A stretch of DNA of 24,044 nucleotides from Candidatus Gastranaerophilales bacterium (GCA_028694275.1 JAQUTS010000007.1:1-24044), one strand, 5' to 3'. Shown: positions 14,539 to 22,808, counted from the first letter of the stretch. Numbers and translations are program-made. The notes: a model not told the origin generated them from the sequence alone.

Positions 14539-15494
14539 TGAATCCAAAAGGTGAAATGGGTAATCAAAACTCATTTTCCGATAACAAAAAATATAATCAA
14601 TTCAGCCGGCATTTAAAAGAACTTTTCGGACAAAAAGTCTATAAAGTAACTTTAGATGCCGGTTTTAGCTGTCCTAACCGTGACGGCAAAATCTCAAAAA
14701 TCGGATGCATTTTTTGCGATGACTCAGGATCCTTCTCTCAAGCACATGACCATCTTCTACCCATCAAAAATCAGCTTGAAACAGGCATTGAGACTCTCTC
14801 CGGCAGATTTGGAGCAAAAAAATTCATCTCCTATTTTCAGGCATATTCAAACACCTATGCCCCTGTAAAAGTTCTCGAATCCACTTACGCACAAGCCCTT
14901 GGGCACAAAGACGTAGTGGGCCTTTCTATAGGCACCCGCCCTGATTGTGTTGACAAAGACAAAATCAATCTCATATCAGATATTGCCAAAGACCACTATA
15001 CTTGGGTAGAATACGGGCTTCAGAGCATTCATGACAAGACTCTGGATTTTATCAACCGCGGCCACCATGCCCGAGAATTTTATGATGCAGTTGAACTTAC
15101 ACAGGGCAAAAATATCAATATTTGTGCGCATGTGATTATCGGACTTCCCAATGAAAGCAAGGATGATATTTTGCAAACGGCAAAAGAAATTTCACGCCTT
15201 GGAATTGATGGAGTCAAAATCCACCTTCTTTGCATACTAAAAGGCACTCCTATGGAGCGTATGTACAATAATGGCGAAATTAGGATGTTCGAAGAAGATG
15301 AATATATTGAGACAGTTTGTGATTTTTTAGAGCTTTTGCCTCCTGAGATGACAATTCACCGCCTTGCGGGGAACGGACTAAAGAAAATTTTGGTAGCCCC
15401 TCGTTGGCTTCCTAAAAAATTCGAACTTTTGAATAAAATTGATACAGAACTTGATAGAAGAGGCAGTTATCAGGGGAAATTTGTCCAAAAATAA
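14538..15494 (+). CDS. Radical SAM protein, TIGR01212/YhcC-YtqA family
   Basis: A 318-residue Elp3-like radical SAM protein. The [4Fe-4S] ligands are C45, C57 and C60 in SCPNRDG...GCIFC, the long-spaced arrangement typical of this subgroup. Other family marks are NQFSRHLKELFG, SIGTRPDCV, VEYGLQSIHD, INRGHHAREF, IGLPNES and KIHLLCILKGTPM. Members are abundant in bacteria and often annotated only as radical SAM protein; a role in tRNA or other RNA modification has been inferred from the Elp3 relation. The ATG overlaps the upstream stop. A second in-frame ATG at codon 7 has AAGGTG just before it. Confidence 0.88.
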   Translation: MNPKGEMGNQNSFSDNKKYNQFSRHLKELFGQKVYKVTLDAGFSCPNRDGKISKIGCIFCDDSGSFSQAHDHLLPIKNQLETGIETLSGRFGAKKFISYFQAYSNTYAPVKVLESTYAQALGHKDVVGLSIGTRPDCVDKDKINLISDIAKDHYTWVEYGLQSIHDKTLDFINRGHHAREFYDAVELTQGKNINICAHVIIGLPNESKDDILQTAKEISRLGIDGVKIHLLCILKGTPMERMYNNGEIRMFEEDEYIETVCDFLELLPPEMTIHRLAGNGLKKILVAPRWLPKKFELLNKIDTELDRRGSYQGKFVQK

Positions 15495-15541
15495 AATTTT
15501 GGACCAAAAAAGTTTCCTCCGTCCGAATAGAACATGGCAAG

Positions 15542-15562
15542 ATTCTGAAACGAGTTCAGAAT
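15542..15562. repeat. Palindromic repeat, ATTCTGAA-ACGAG-TTCAGAAT
   Basis: A perfect 8-bp stem with a 5-nt loop. With its flanks it reads GTCATTCTGAACTCGTTTCAG on the other strand, close to a dispersed intergenic palindrome I recall from many bacterial genomes (GTCATCCTGAACTTGTTTCA type). That resemblance is from memory. A half-similar TTTCAGAATCT occurs at 12378-12388. Confidence 0.55.
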
Positions 15563-15609
15563 GACACTTTGTTATGATAAAAAATGCTACAAAAAATCAA
15601 AATTACTGG

Positions 15610-15638
15610 TTTACAATCCATTTTGCGCGTAACATAAT
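15610..15638 (+). promoter_or_regulatory. Promoter of the acetyl-CoA synthetase gene
   Basis: TTTACA (15610-15615) and CATAAT (15633-15638) are 17 bp apart; each matches consensus at five of six positions. The leader would be about 130 nt, long for this window. A second TATAAT at 15746-15751 has no good -35 box. Confidence 0.55.
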
Positions 15639-15658
15639 AGTATAGAGAGGATAAAATT

Positions 15659-15739
15659 TTGCAGAGTGAAATTTACACCGCTCAGGTAAGTACCAAAAGA
15701 CTATTATACAAAATGGCCATTACGGTCTTACATACTTAG
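15659..15739 (+). CDS. Possible leader peptide, 26 residues
   Basis: TTG 15659 is preceded by GAGAGG with 8-nt spacing. The frame runs 26 codons to TAG 15739, within the leader of the next gene. The peptide (QSEIYTAQVSTKRLLYK and a short tail) reads like ordinary protein sequence with no obvious regulatory run of one amino acid. The predicted transcript start lies at the ribosome-binding site itself, which weakens the case. Confidence 0.25.
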   Translation: MQSEIYTAQVSTKRLLYKMAITVLHT

Positions 15740-15774
15740 GGTTATTATAATTTTTAATAGAAACAGAGGTAAAA

Positions 15775-17940
15775 ATGAGTAAACAACTTGATGCAATTAT
15801 GCGACCAAAATCAATTGCAGTAGTAGGTGCGTCTACAAAAGAACATACCATCGGGTCAGATATTATGAAAAGATTACAGGAATATAAATTCAACGGAAAT
15901 ATTTATCCTGTCAATCCAAAAGGTGGTGTAATCGAAGGAATTCAATCATATACAAATATCACAGAAATCCCGGGAGATGTGGATTTAGCAATCATCATCA
16001 TTCCTGCGAAATTCGTTCTTTCTACTCTTGATGAATGTAACGAAAAAGGTATTAAAGGTATTTGCGTTATTTCTGCAGGCTTCAAAGAAGCTGGCGAAAA
16101 AGGCGCTCAAATGGAAAAAGAACTTGCTGCCAAATTAAAAGAATACGGCATGAGATGCGTTGGTCCAAACTGCTTGGGCGTTGTAAACACTCACCCGGAT
16201 ATCAGGATGGACGGCTGCTTCGCTGAAACTCTTCCTGAGAGAGGCAATATCGGTTTTGTTTCTCAATCAGGTGCTCTTGGCGGCGGCATATTAAACATTT
16301 TGAAAGACTTAAACCTTGGTTTCGCTCAATTCATTTCAATTGGTAACCAAGCTGATATTAACGCTGAAACAGCTATGGAATACTGGGAAAATGATTCAGA
16401 TGTAGAACAAATTCTTTTGTATATGGAATCAATCCAAAACCCATCAAACTTCAGAGAATTAGCAACAAGAATTTCAAAAAATAAACCAATCCTGGCTCTT
16501 AAAGCAGGACGTAGTGCAGCTGGTGCTTCTGCAGCATCTTCTCACACAGGTTCGTTGGCTGGTGCTGATAAAGCTGCAAACGCTTTATTGGCTCAATCAG
16601 GCGTAATCAGAGAATACTCTTTGAAAAACCTTTTCTCAACAGCAAAAGTTTTTGCTAACTGCCCTATTCCAAAAGGCGACAGAGTTGCAATTATCACAAA
16701 TTCAGGCGGTCCTGGAATTATGGCAACTGACGCAATTTGCGAATCTGGTATGCAAATAGCGCAGATTTCTGATCAAACAAGAGAAAAACTCATAAGTTTC
16801 TTGCCTGCGGCTGCAAGTGTTAAAAACCCTATCGATATGATCGCATCAGCTCCTATCGAGCACTACAAACAAACACTTGAAACAGTTATCGCTGATGAAA
16901 ATGTTGATATGATTATCACAATCTACTTGCCATTCTTAGGCTTGAAAGATATCGACGTTGCAAAAGCACTTATGGAAATCAAAAAAGCTCACCCTGAAAA
17001 ACCGGTTATCGGCGTGTTCATGACAAAAAGTGAGTTCTTTACAGAAATTTCGAATATGGAAGTTAATATGCCATTCTTTATGTACGCTGAAGAAGCTGCT
17101 GAAGGCTTGAAAAGACTGAATGAGCAAAGACTTTGGGTCGAAAGACCTGAGGGCAAAATACCTTCTTACAATGTAGATAAAGAAAAAGCTGCCAAAATCA
17201 TTAAACAGTCACTGGCAGAAAACAGAGCACAATTGACAACTCTTGAATCTATTGATATTTTAGAAGCATATGGTATCAGAGCTTGTAAATACGGCCTTGC
17301 AACCAATGAAGAAGAAGTTGCGAAACTTGGTAATGAGATTGGATATCCTGTTGTTATGAAAATGACATCAAAAACAACTTCTCACAAAACAGATGTGGGC
17401 GGTGTAAGAGTCAATATTCAATCAGAAGAACAGCTAAGAGCAGAATATCAGGACTTGATTGAAAAACTTACCGAAAAGAACCTTATCGAAGGTCTTGAAG
17501 GTGTTATCATTCAAGAAATGGTAAAAGGTTCTCGCGAGATGGTTTGCGGTATTGCAACAGATCCTCAATACGGACCTATGATGATGTTTGGGCTTGGCGG
17601 TGTTTTCATCGAAGTCCTAAAAGACGTCACATTCCGCATTGCGCCGTTGACTGATGTTGATGCTGATGAAATGATTAAATCAGTAAAATCATACGAACTT
17701 CTAAAAGGTGCTCGCGGTACAAAACCTGCGCAGATAGACCAAATTCAAGAAACTCTTTTGAGATTATCTCAGCTTGTTTCTGATTTCAGTTTCATCGATG
17801 AATTGGATATCAACCCATTATTGATTTCTGAAAAAACAGGTGAAGGTATCGCTGTTGACGGTCGTATCAAAGTAAGACTGGAAGAAGCTAAAGAAGCTCT
17901 TGGCGGATGTTCTTGCTCTTGCGATTGCTGCAGTTGCTAG
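15775..17940 (+). CDS. Acetate-CoA ligase (ADP-forming), fused alpha-beta subunits
   Basis: A 721-residue enzyme that converts acetyl-CoA (or another acyl-CoA), ADP and Pi into the acid, ATP and CoA, conserving energy in fermentation. Order: CoA-binding Rossmann domain (~5-130, SIAVVGAS), succinyl-CoA-ligase-like domains (~145-460) with the phospho-His257 loop SSHTGSLAGAD and TNSGGPGIMA, then an ATP-grasp domain (~490-705) with TSHKTDVGGV, whose His is the second relay residue. No C-terminal GNAT domain is present, so it is not a Pat-type acetyltransferase. The last ten residues, CSCSCDCCSC, contain six cysteines, unusual for the family. ATG has AGAGG 7 nt upstream. Confidence 0.92.
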   Translation: MSKQLDAIMRPKSIAVVGASTKEHTIGSDIMKRLQEYKFNGNIYPVNPKGGVIEGIQSYTNITEIPGDVDLAIIIIPAKFVLSTLDECNEKGIKGICVISAGFKEAGEKGAQMEKELAAKLKEYGMRCVGPNCLGVVNTHPDIRMDGCFAETLPERGNIGFVSQSGALGGGILNILKDLNLGFAQFISIGNQADINAETAMEYWENDSDVEQILLYMESIQNPSNFRELATRISKNKPILALKAGRSAAGASAASSHTGSLAGADKAANALLAQSGVIREYSLKNLFSTAKVFANCPIPKGDRVAIITNSGGPGIMATDAICESGMQIAQISDQTREKLISFLPAAASVKNPIDMIASAPIEHYKQTLETVIADENVDMIITIYLPFLGLKDIDVAKALMEIKKAHPEKPVIGVFMTKSEFFTEISNMEVNMPFFMYAEEAAEGLKRLNEQRLWVERPEGKIPSYNVDKEKAAKIIKQSLAENRAQLTTLESIDILEAYGIRACKYGLATNEEEVAKLGNEIGYPVVMKMTSKTTSHKTDVGGVRVNIQSEEQLRAEYQDLIEKLTEKNLIEGLEGVIIQEMVKGSREMVCGIATDPQYGPMMMFGLGGVFIEVLKDVTFRIAPLTDVDADEMIKSVKSYELLKGARGTKPAQIDQIQETLLRLSQLVSDFSFIDELDINPLLISEKTGEGIAVDGRIKVRLEEAKEALGGCSCSCDCCSC

Positions 17941-18071
17941 CGGATTTTGGCAAGTGCGCCGTGTGAGCAAAGCGAACCCAGCACTCCAAAGTGAAAGATC
18001 CGATGAAGTGAAGGTTTTTGTATAGCAAAACCGAAACGAAATAAACGATTTTGAACGGCCAATAATCCAAG
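17940..18071. repeat. Miniature palindromic element abutting the synthetase stop
   Basis: The element starts GCGGATTTTGGC right at the TAG stop and ends GGCCAATAATCCAAG. Its arms GGATTTTGGC (17942-17951) and GGCCAATAATCC (18057-18068) are near-complementary. The start, the end (ATCCAAG) and an internal GCGAA segment match the 110-bp tandem unit at 12127, so I place both in one family. Confidence 0.6.
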
Positions 18072-18091
18072 ACAATAACAACATAAAACTC

Positions 18092-18123
18092 AAAAAAGCG
18101 GTGGAAATATCCATCGCTTTTTT
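18092..18123. terminator. Bidirectional terminator between the synthetase gene and lysS
   Basis: AAAAAAGCGGTGG-AAATAT-CCATCGCTTTTTT is a 13-bp stem with one G-T pair, with T-runs on both strands. It separates two convergent genes and ends 10 bp before the lysS stop. Confidence 0.85.
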
Positions 18124-18133
18124 AATGCAAATT

Positions 18134-19654
18134 TTATTCTTTATCAGCCTTGTGCCCTTTTGGCTTCATAGTCGGGAATGCAATGACATCACGAATTGTA
18201 GGTGAATCTGTCAAAAGCATAACAAGTCTATCTATACCGACACCAAGCCCGCCGCATGGCGCAAGACCATATTCAAGAGCCGTAATGTAATCCTCATCAA
18301 TCGGATGAGCTTCTTCATCACCATCAGCTTTTGCTTTTGCTTGCCCTTCAAAACGACCTCTTTGATCAATCGGATCAGTAAGCTCTGAGAATGCATTTGA
18401 GATTTCCCATCCGTTTACACGAGACTCAAAACGCTCTGTCAAACGTGGATTATCACGGTGCGCCTTTGCCAAAGGTGATATATCACGCGGATAATCAATA
18501 ATATGAACAGGCTGAATCAAATGAGGCTCAACTTTTTCTTCAAAAACTTTGTCAATAACTTTGCCCCAATTATCGCCTTGTTCTGTTTCAACGCCGATTT
18601 CTTTTGCTTTTTTAGCGGCATCTACTTCATCAAGATGCTCAGCGAAATCAATCCCTGTATATTTTTTGACAGCACCAAGCATAGTCATTCTCTCCCAAGG
18701 AGGAGTGAAATCGAGCTCTGTACCCTGAAAATTCACTTTTGTAGAGCCCAAAACATTATTGCAAACTCGGGCAATCATATTTTCGATTAAATCCATCATA
18801 TCGTTATAATCAGAATAAGCCTCATACAATTCAAGCATAGTAAATTCAGGATTATGACGGGTGTCTATACCTTCATTACGGAAATTGCGATTAAGCTCAA
18901 AAACTTTATCATTTAGCCCGCCAACCATAAGTCTTTTGAGGTGAAGCTCAGGTGCAATACGCATAAACATCGGGATATCAAGCGCATTATGATGAGTTTC
19001 AAAAGGTCTCGCCGCAGCTCCGCCTGCAAGGGTTTGAAGCATTGGGGTTTCAACTTCCAAATACCCTCTTTCCATCAAGAATGTTCTGATTTCTTGAATA
19101 ATCAAACTTCTTTTTCTTAACGTGTCGCGCGTATCAGAATTCACAATCAAATCGACGTATCTTTGACGATAACGAGTTTCAACATCAGTTAAGCCGTGAA
19201 ATTTTTCAGGAAGCGGCAAAAGCGACTTTGAAAGAATTTGATAAGAAGTTGCCTTCAAGCTCAACTCGCCTCTTGGCGTACGACGAATAGTACCCGTGAT
19301 TCCGATGATATCACCGACATCAACGAGTTTTAGAGTTTTGAACGGCTCTTCGCCGATAAATTCTTTGTGGCAAAAAATTTGAATTTTGCCGGTTGTATCC
19401 ATCAAATCCATAAACATTCCGCTGTTACGAATCGCCATAATACGGCCCGCCACAGAATATGTATCTTCTGTTTCAATACCTGATTCAAGCTCGGCATATT
19501 TATCCTGGAGCTCTTGTGCCACTGCTGTTCTAACGAACTTATACGGATATGGGTTGATACCTTTATCAACCAAATCTGTTAATTTTTGAATTCTTGCTGT
19601 TCTTAGTCTTTGACTATCTTGTTGCGTTTGCGTTGTTTGTTCTGCTGATTCCAC
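18134..19654 (-). CDS. lysS: Lysyl-tRNA synthetase, class II
   Basis: A 506-residue enzyme charging tRNA-Lys. An N-terminal OB-fold anticodon domain (~60-160: YSVAGRIMAIRNSGMFMDL) is followed by the class II catalytic core: RYRQRYVDLI, motif 2 FRNEGIDTRHNPEFTMLELY near residue 256, and motif 3 GLGVGIDRLVMLLT near 468. Length is normal for bacterial LysRS. The start is GTG 19654, with AGGAG 9 nt upstream. It appears monocistronic, with a promoter at 19689-19717 and a shared terminator downstream. Confidence 0.96.
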   Translation of the reverse strand: MESAEQTTQTQQDSQRLRTARIQKLTDLVDKGINPYPYKFVRTAVAQELQDKYAELESGIETEDTYSVAGRIMAIRNSGMFMDLMDTTGKIQIFCHKEFIGEEPFKTLKLVDVGDIIGITGTIRRTPRGELSLKATSYQILSKSLLPLPEKFHGLTDVETRYRQRYVDLIVNSDTRDTLRKRSLIIQEIRTFLMERGYLEVETPMLQTLAGGAAARPFETHHNALDIPMFMRIAPELHLKRLMVGGLNDKVFELNRNFRNEGIDTRHNPEFTMLELYEAYSDYNDMMDLIENMIARVCNNVLGSTKVNFQGTELDFTPPWERMTMLGAVKKYTGIDFAEHLDEVDAAKKAKEIGVETEQGDNWGKVIDKVFEEKVEPHLIQPVHIIDYPRDISPLAKAHRDNPRLTERFESRVNGWEISNAFSELTDPIDQRGRFEGQAKAKADGDEEAHPIDEDYITALEYGLAPCGGLGVGIDRLVMLLTDSPTIRDVIAFPTMKPKGHKADKE

Positions 19655-19688
19655 GATTTTTCGCTCCTTGCTGTCAACTTATATAATA

Positions 19689-19717
19689 ATTTTAGCATTA
19701 ACAAAAAAACGTGTTAA
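19689..19717 (-). promoter_or_regulatory. lysS promoter
   Basis: On the minus strand TTAACA (19717-19712) and TAAAAT (19694-19689) are exactly 17 bp apart. The leader would be about 28 nt. A palindromic element at 19720-19772 lies immediately upstream of the -35 box. Confidence 0.6.
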
Positions 19718-19719
19718 AA

Positions 19720-19772
19720 GATTTTTGACATAAACGAGTTTCGCTTCGCTCGCCCTCATCAAGATTCCGCTA
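19720..19772 (-). repeat. Short palindromic element between panE and the lysS promoter
   Basis: Read on the minus strand it starts TAGCGGAATCTTGA, where the TAG is the panE stop codon, and ends GTCAAAAATC. Internal GCGAGCGAAGCGAAACTCG can also fold. The outline (AGCGGAAT-TTGA ... GTCAAA-AT) matches the elements at 12127 and 17940, but it is shorter, about 50 bp. Confidence 0.5.
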
Positions 19773-20696
19773 CCCGAATTTTTTGTTCAGCATTTTAAGA
19801 CGTAACATTGCAAAGATAAATTTGTTCAAAGGCACTTCCACATTGTGTTTTTCTGCTATTTGAAGCAAAACTCCTTGAATAGCGTCAATTTCAAGCGGTT
19901 TACCTTTTTCCAAATCCTGAAGTGTGGATGTTTTAAAATTCAAAAATCCCTCAGACTTGGTCACAAGCATGATTTCATTGATTTCTTCATCCGTAATATC
20001 ATACCCTTCAAGCCTTGAGAGCATTTGTCCTTCTTTGAGTGTTTTGTGGAACATCTCAACAGCCTCAGGAACATCATAGAAATACTTCAAAGCACCTTCT
20101 ATCAAGCATGTATAACCATTATAAGCCGTGTTAAGAATGAGTTTTTTCCACAATTCTTTATAAATATTATCCGTCACATCCGCGGGAATTTGTGCCTCAA
20201 GGAATAACTGCGCCAAATTCTGTACTCTTGGGGTAACTTCGCCGTTTAATTCACCAAAAACAACCTTGCCAAAGCCAGTATGGTTGATATACCCCGGACG
20301 CTCAAGCTGTGAGCTGATAAAAACAACCGAACCAATCACTCTTTCAGCACCAAAAACATCCGCCAGAATTTTTTCATTTTCTATACCGTTTTGCATAGAA
20401 ACAATAATTGCATTTTTATTGAGTCTTGGCTCAAGGGCTCTCGCCAATTGCTCTGTAAGGTATGATTTCACACAAAATAAAACCACATCCGCATCTTTTA
20501 TAGCTTCAAATGCATGATAAATTTTTGGGTCTTTTATATGAATATCGCCCTGAAAACTTTTTACATACAAACCGTTATGATATACCATCTGAACAGTTCT
20601 GCTGGTACCGATAAAAGTAACATCAAGCCCTGCATTGGCAAGCTTGGCTCCAAAATAACCACCAACCGCACCAACACCTATAATACCGATTTTCAT
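19770..20696 (-). CDS. panE: 2-dehydropantoate 2-reductase (PanE/ApbA family)
   Basis: A 308-residue NADPH-dependent reductase; the namesake reaction makes pantoate for coenzyme A. The Rossmann start is GVGAVGGYFGAKLANAGLDV (7-26). VLFCVKSY and MQNGIENE follow, then the helix ELWKKLILNTAYNGYTCL with the catalytic Lys region, and PLEIDAIQGVLLQIAEKHNV near the C-terminus. Family members sometimes act on other 2-oxo acids, so the substrate is probable, not certain. ATG overlaps the stop of the upstream exchanger gene (ATGA), showing coupling. The TAG stop merges with a palindromic element. Confidence 0.85.
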   Translation of the reverse strand: MKIGIIGVGAVGGYFGAKLANAGLDVTFIGTSRTVQMVYHNGLYVKSFQGDIHIKDPKIYHAFEAIKDADVVLFCVKSYLTEQLARALEPRLNKNAIIVSMQNGIENEKILADVFGAERVIGSVVFISSQLERPGYINHTGFGKVVFGELNGEVTPRVQNLAQLFLEAQIPADVTDNIYKELWKKLILNTAYNGYTCLIEGALKYFYDVPEAVEMFHKTLKEGQMLSRLEGYDITDEEINEIMLVTKSEGFLNFKTSTLQDLEKGKPLEIDAIQGVLLQIAEKHNVEVPLNKFIFAMLRLKMLNKKFG

Positions 20697-21745
20697 AGAC
20701 CAATTCCCTTTATTTTAAGTAAAACATAAACTAAATATAACAAATAAAACGCCCCGCCTGCAAGTAGTGAATACGGACTGAGGACACCTTTATTACGAAC
20801 AATATTGATATAAACAATAAAGACTGACAAATACACCATCAAAATATTAACAAACGCATCAACTCCAAGAATCCAAGGGGTCAAACTAAGCCCAACAGCT
20901 GTTGGAATACAGCTTTGAAAAACCATAGCCCCTGTAATATTACCCAAGGCAAGGGTGTCTTTTTTGGCACGAATCCAAATTACACTATTAAATTTTTCAG
21001 GCAATTCTGTTGCGATAGGTGCAATAATAAGACTCAAAATCATAGGATTTATGCCCCAAAAATGTGACAAAAACTCCAGTTGCTTAACAAAAATATCTGC
21101 AAAAACAATAATTCCCCCCAAAGATAACAATACTTGCAAATACACAAGAATAACTTCATTACGAGGTGCCACTTTGCAATATTTGCCAAGATAAAGCTTA
21201 TCAAGCTCCTCAGCTTCTTCAGGTTCTACAGAACTTTTGTCTTGAATAGTTCGATAAACATAAAAGCCATAAAATGCTATCAAAAATACTGCCAAAAAGT
21301 GCTTATATGAAGAACTCGGTAAAAATGAGCCCAAAACAGCAATTGCATAGCCTATAGCAAAATATTTTAAATCACGGAACATAAGACTGGTATTTATAGG
21401 CATTTCAAGAGTTCTGCGCTTTGACCAACTAAAAGTAAAAACCGCAAAACCGGTAATGAAAAACGCCAAAGTCCCAAGCATAAAAGGAGCCCCTAAAATG
21501 GCCCCGATACCTATCTGGTGCCCAACACCGTCTTGTCCTGCCATATGAGCCCCAATAATTGCCACAAGAGGAACTATCGTCTCAGGCAACGCCGTGCCGA
21601 CAGCCGCCAAAATACTGCCTACAGCTCCTTGGGAAAGACAAAGCTTTTCTCCCAAATGCTCAACAGCATTAGTAAATACCACGCAACTAAAAACTATCGC
21701 GAACAGTGTTCCCAAAATATACGCGATATGTAAACTTACTTCCAT
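20693..21745 (-). CDS. Sodium/calcium exchanger (CaCA) family membrane protein
   Basis: A 350-residue membrane antiporter with about ten helices in two halves. The two signature repeats are visible: ILAAVGTALPETIVPLVAII in the first half and IAPIATELPEKFNSVIW in the second, each with the conserved Pro-Glu, and GNITGAMVFQS after the second. The halves are joined by an acidic loop, SSVEPEEAEELDKLY. I prefer ATG 21745 because GAGG lies 10 nt upstream; TTG 21754 would have GAGG only 1 nt away. The ion is not predictable with certainty. It is the first gene of an operon with panE; the functional link is unclear. Confidence 0.85.
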   Translation of the reverse strand: MEVSLHIAYILGTLFAIVFSCVVFTNAVEHLGEKLCLSQGAVGSILAAVGTALPETIVPLVAIIGAHMAGQDGVGHQIGIGAILGAPFMLGTLAFFITGFAVFTFSWSKRRTLEMPINTSLMFRDLKYFAIGYAIAVLGSFLPSSSYKHFLAVFLIAFYGFYVYRTIQDKSSVEPEEAEELDKLYLGKYCKVAPRNEVILVYLQVLLSLGGIIVFADIFVKQLEFLSHFWGINPMILSLIIAPIATELPEKFNSVIWIRAKKDTLALGNITGAMVFQSCIPTAVGLSLTPWILGVDAFVNILMVYLSVFIVYINIVRNKGVLSPYSLLAGGAFYLLYLVYVLLKIKGIGL

Positions 21746-21785
21746 CTTATTCAATCCTCGACTCTATTTTGTGCTAGACTTTATT

Positions 21786-21814
21786 ATAATAGCGTAGATA
21801 GAACGATTTGTTAA
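21786..21814 (-). promoter_or_regulatory. Promoter of the exchanger-panE operon
   Basis: On the minus strand TTAACA (21814-21809) and TATTAT (21791-21786) are 17 bp apart. On the plus strand a TATAAT at 21785-21790 overlaps the same -10 position and could serve the divergent DHH gene, although no good plus-strand -35 box is visible. Confidence 0.5.
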
Positions 21815-21815
21815 C

Positions 21816-22808
21816 ATGAATACATTATCAGATATAATCAAAAAATCACAAAATGTACTGATTATCTCGCACATAGGTCCTGACGGAGACACTTTGGGCT
21901 CAGCTTTAGGCCTTATGATGATGCTTGAACAACATAAACATTTTACCCAAATTGATACTCTTATTTTGGGTAAAGTGCCTGAAATATATGAGTTTTTACC
22001 CGGGGTCAGAAAATTAAAATCAGCTTATGACAAAAACCTTTTAGAAAAATATGACCTTGCAATTAGTGTTGATTGCGCAGCAGAAGACAGGCTTGCTGAG
22101 GCGTTGGTATTTTTCAAAAAAGCCAAATTTTCTGTCAACATAGACCACCACAAAACAAATAAAAGTTTTGGGAATCTCAACATCATAGACCCTATGGCAT
22201 CATCTGTCGGTGAAATGCTTGTTAATATAGCACCGCAAATAGGATGCACCATCACAAAAGAAGTCGCGACTTGCCTTTATGTTTCAATTTTGACCGATAC
22301 GGGCGGATTCAGATTTGAAAATACAACCCCGACTACTTTTTTGGCATGCGCTAAGTTGCTTGAAACCAAAATCAAACCTGATGAGATTTACAAAAAATGT
22401 TACGAGCAAAAGCCTCTTAATATGATACGTTTACAGGCTTTGGCAATAAATAATGCAAAATTTGAAGAAAATGATAAAATAGTCTATACGATCATATCAA
22501 GAAAAACACTTGATCAATACGGCTCGCAAGACAGCTACACCGATGGAATATCAGAAGCTATGCGCCAAGCCAAAACAACTGAAATATCAATGGTTCTAAA
22601 AGAAACTCCAAACAAAGAAACCAAAGTCAGCCTAAGAAGCAAAAATATTGATATTTCCAAAATAGCCGGATTTTTCGGAGGCGGAGGACACAGACTGGCA
22701 GCAGGATGCATAATAGAAAAAACTCCCGAGGAAGCATTAAAAGAAATTTTGCCTATAGCAAAAAAACAGCTGAAATATTATGACGAAAAAACTACAACGC
22801 ATTCCTAA
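21816..22808 (+). CDS. nrnA: DHH/DHHA1 phosphoesterase, NrnA-like
   Basis: A 330-residue cytoplasmic enzyme. DHH motifs are complete: HIGPDGDTLGS from His19, VDCAAEDR, IDHHKT at 109-114 and LTDTGGFRFENTT. The C-terminal DHHA1 domain has FGGGGHRLAAGC (287-298). The size and motif set match NrnA, which degrades nano-RNAs and can dephosphorylate pAp; cyclic dinucleotide breakdown products such as pGpG or pApA are also known family substrates, which may matter beside a c-di-GMP enzyme in the same window. There is no clear Shine-Dalgarno before the ATG. It overlaps the next gene by 29 bp. Confidence 0.88.
   Translation: MNTLSDIIKKSQNVLIISHIGPDGDTLGSALGLMMMLEQHKHFTQIDTLILGKVPEIYEFLPGVRKLKSAYDKNLLEKYDLAISVDCAAEDRLAEALVFFKKAKFSVNIDHHKTNKSFGNLNIIDPMASSVGEMLVNIAPQIGCTITKEVATCLYVSILTDTGGFRFENTTPTTFLACAKLLETKIKPDEIYKKCYEQKPLNMIRLQALAINNAKFEENDKIVYTIISRKTLDQYGSQDSYTDGISEAMRQAKTTEISMVLKETPNKETKVSLRSKNIDISKIAGFFGGGGHRLAAGCIIEKTPEEALKEILPIAKKQLKYYDEKTTTHS

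Noticed and set aside
15640..15775. Glycine riboswitch before the synthetase gene
   Set aside because: A CTCAGGTAA segment recalls the glycine aptamer, but the order of conserved blocks and the pairing partners are missing.
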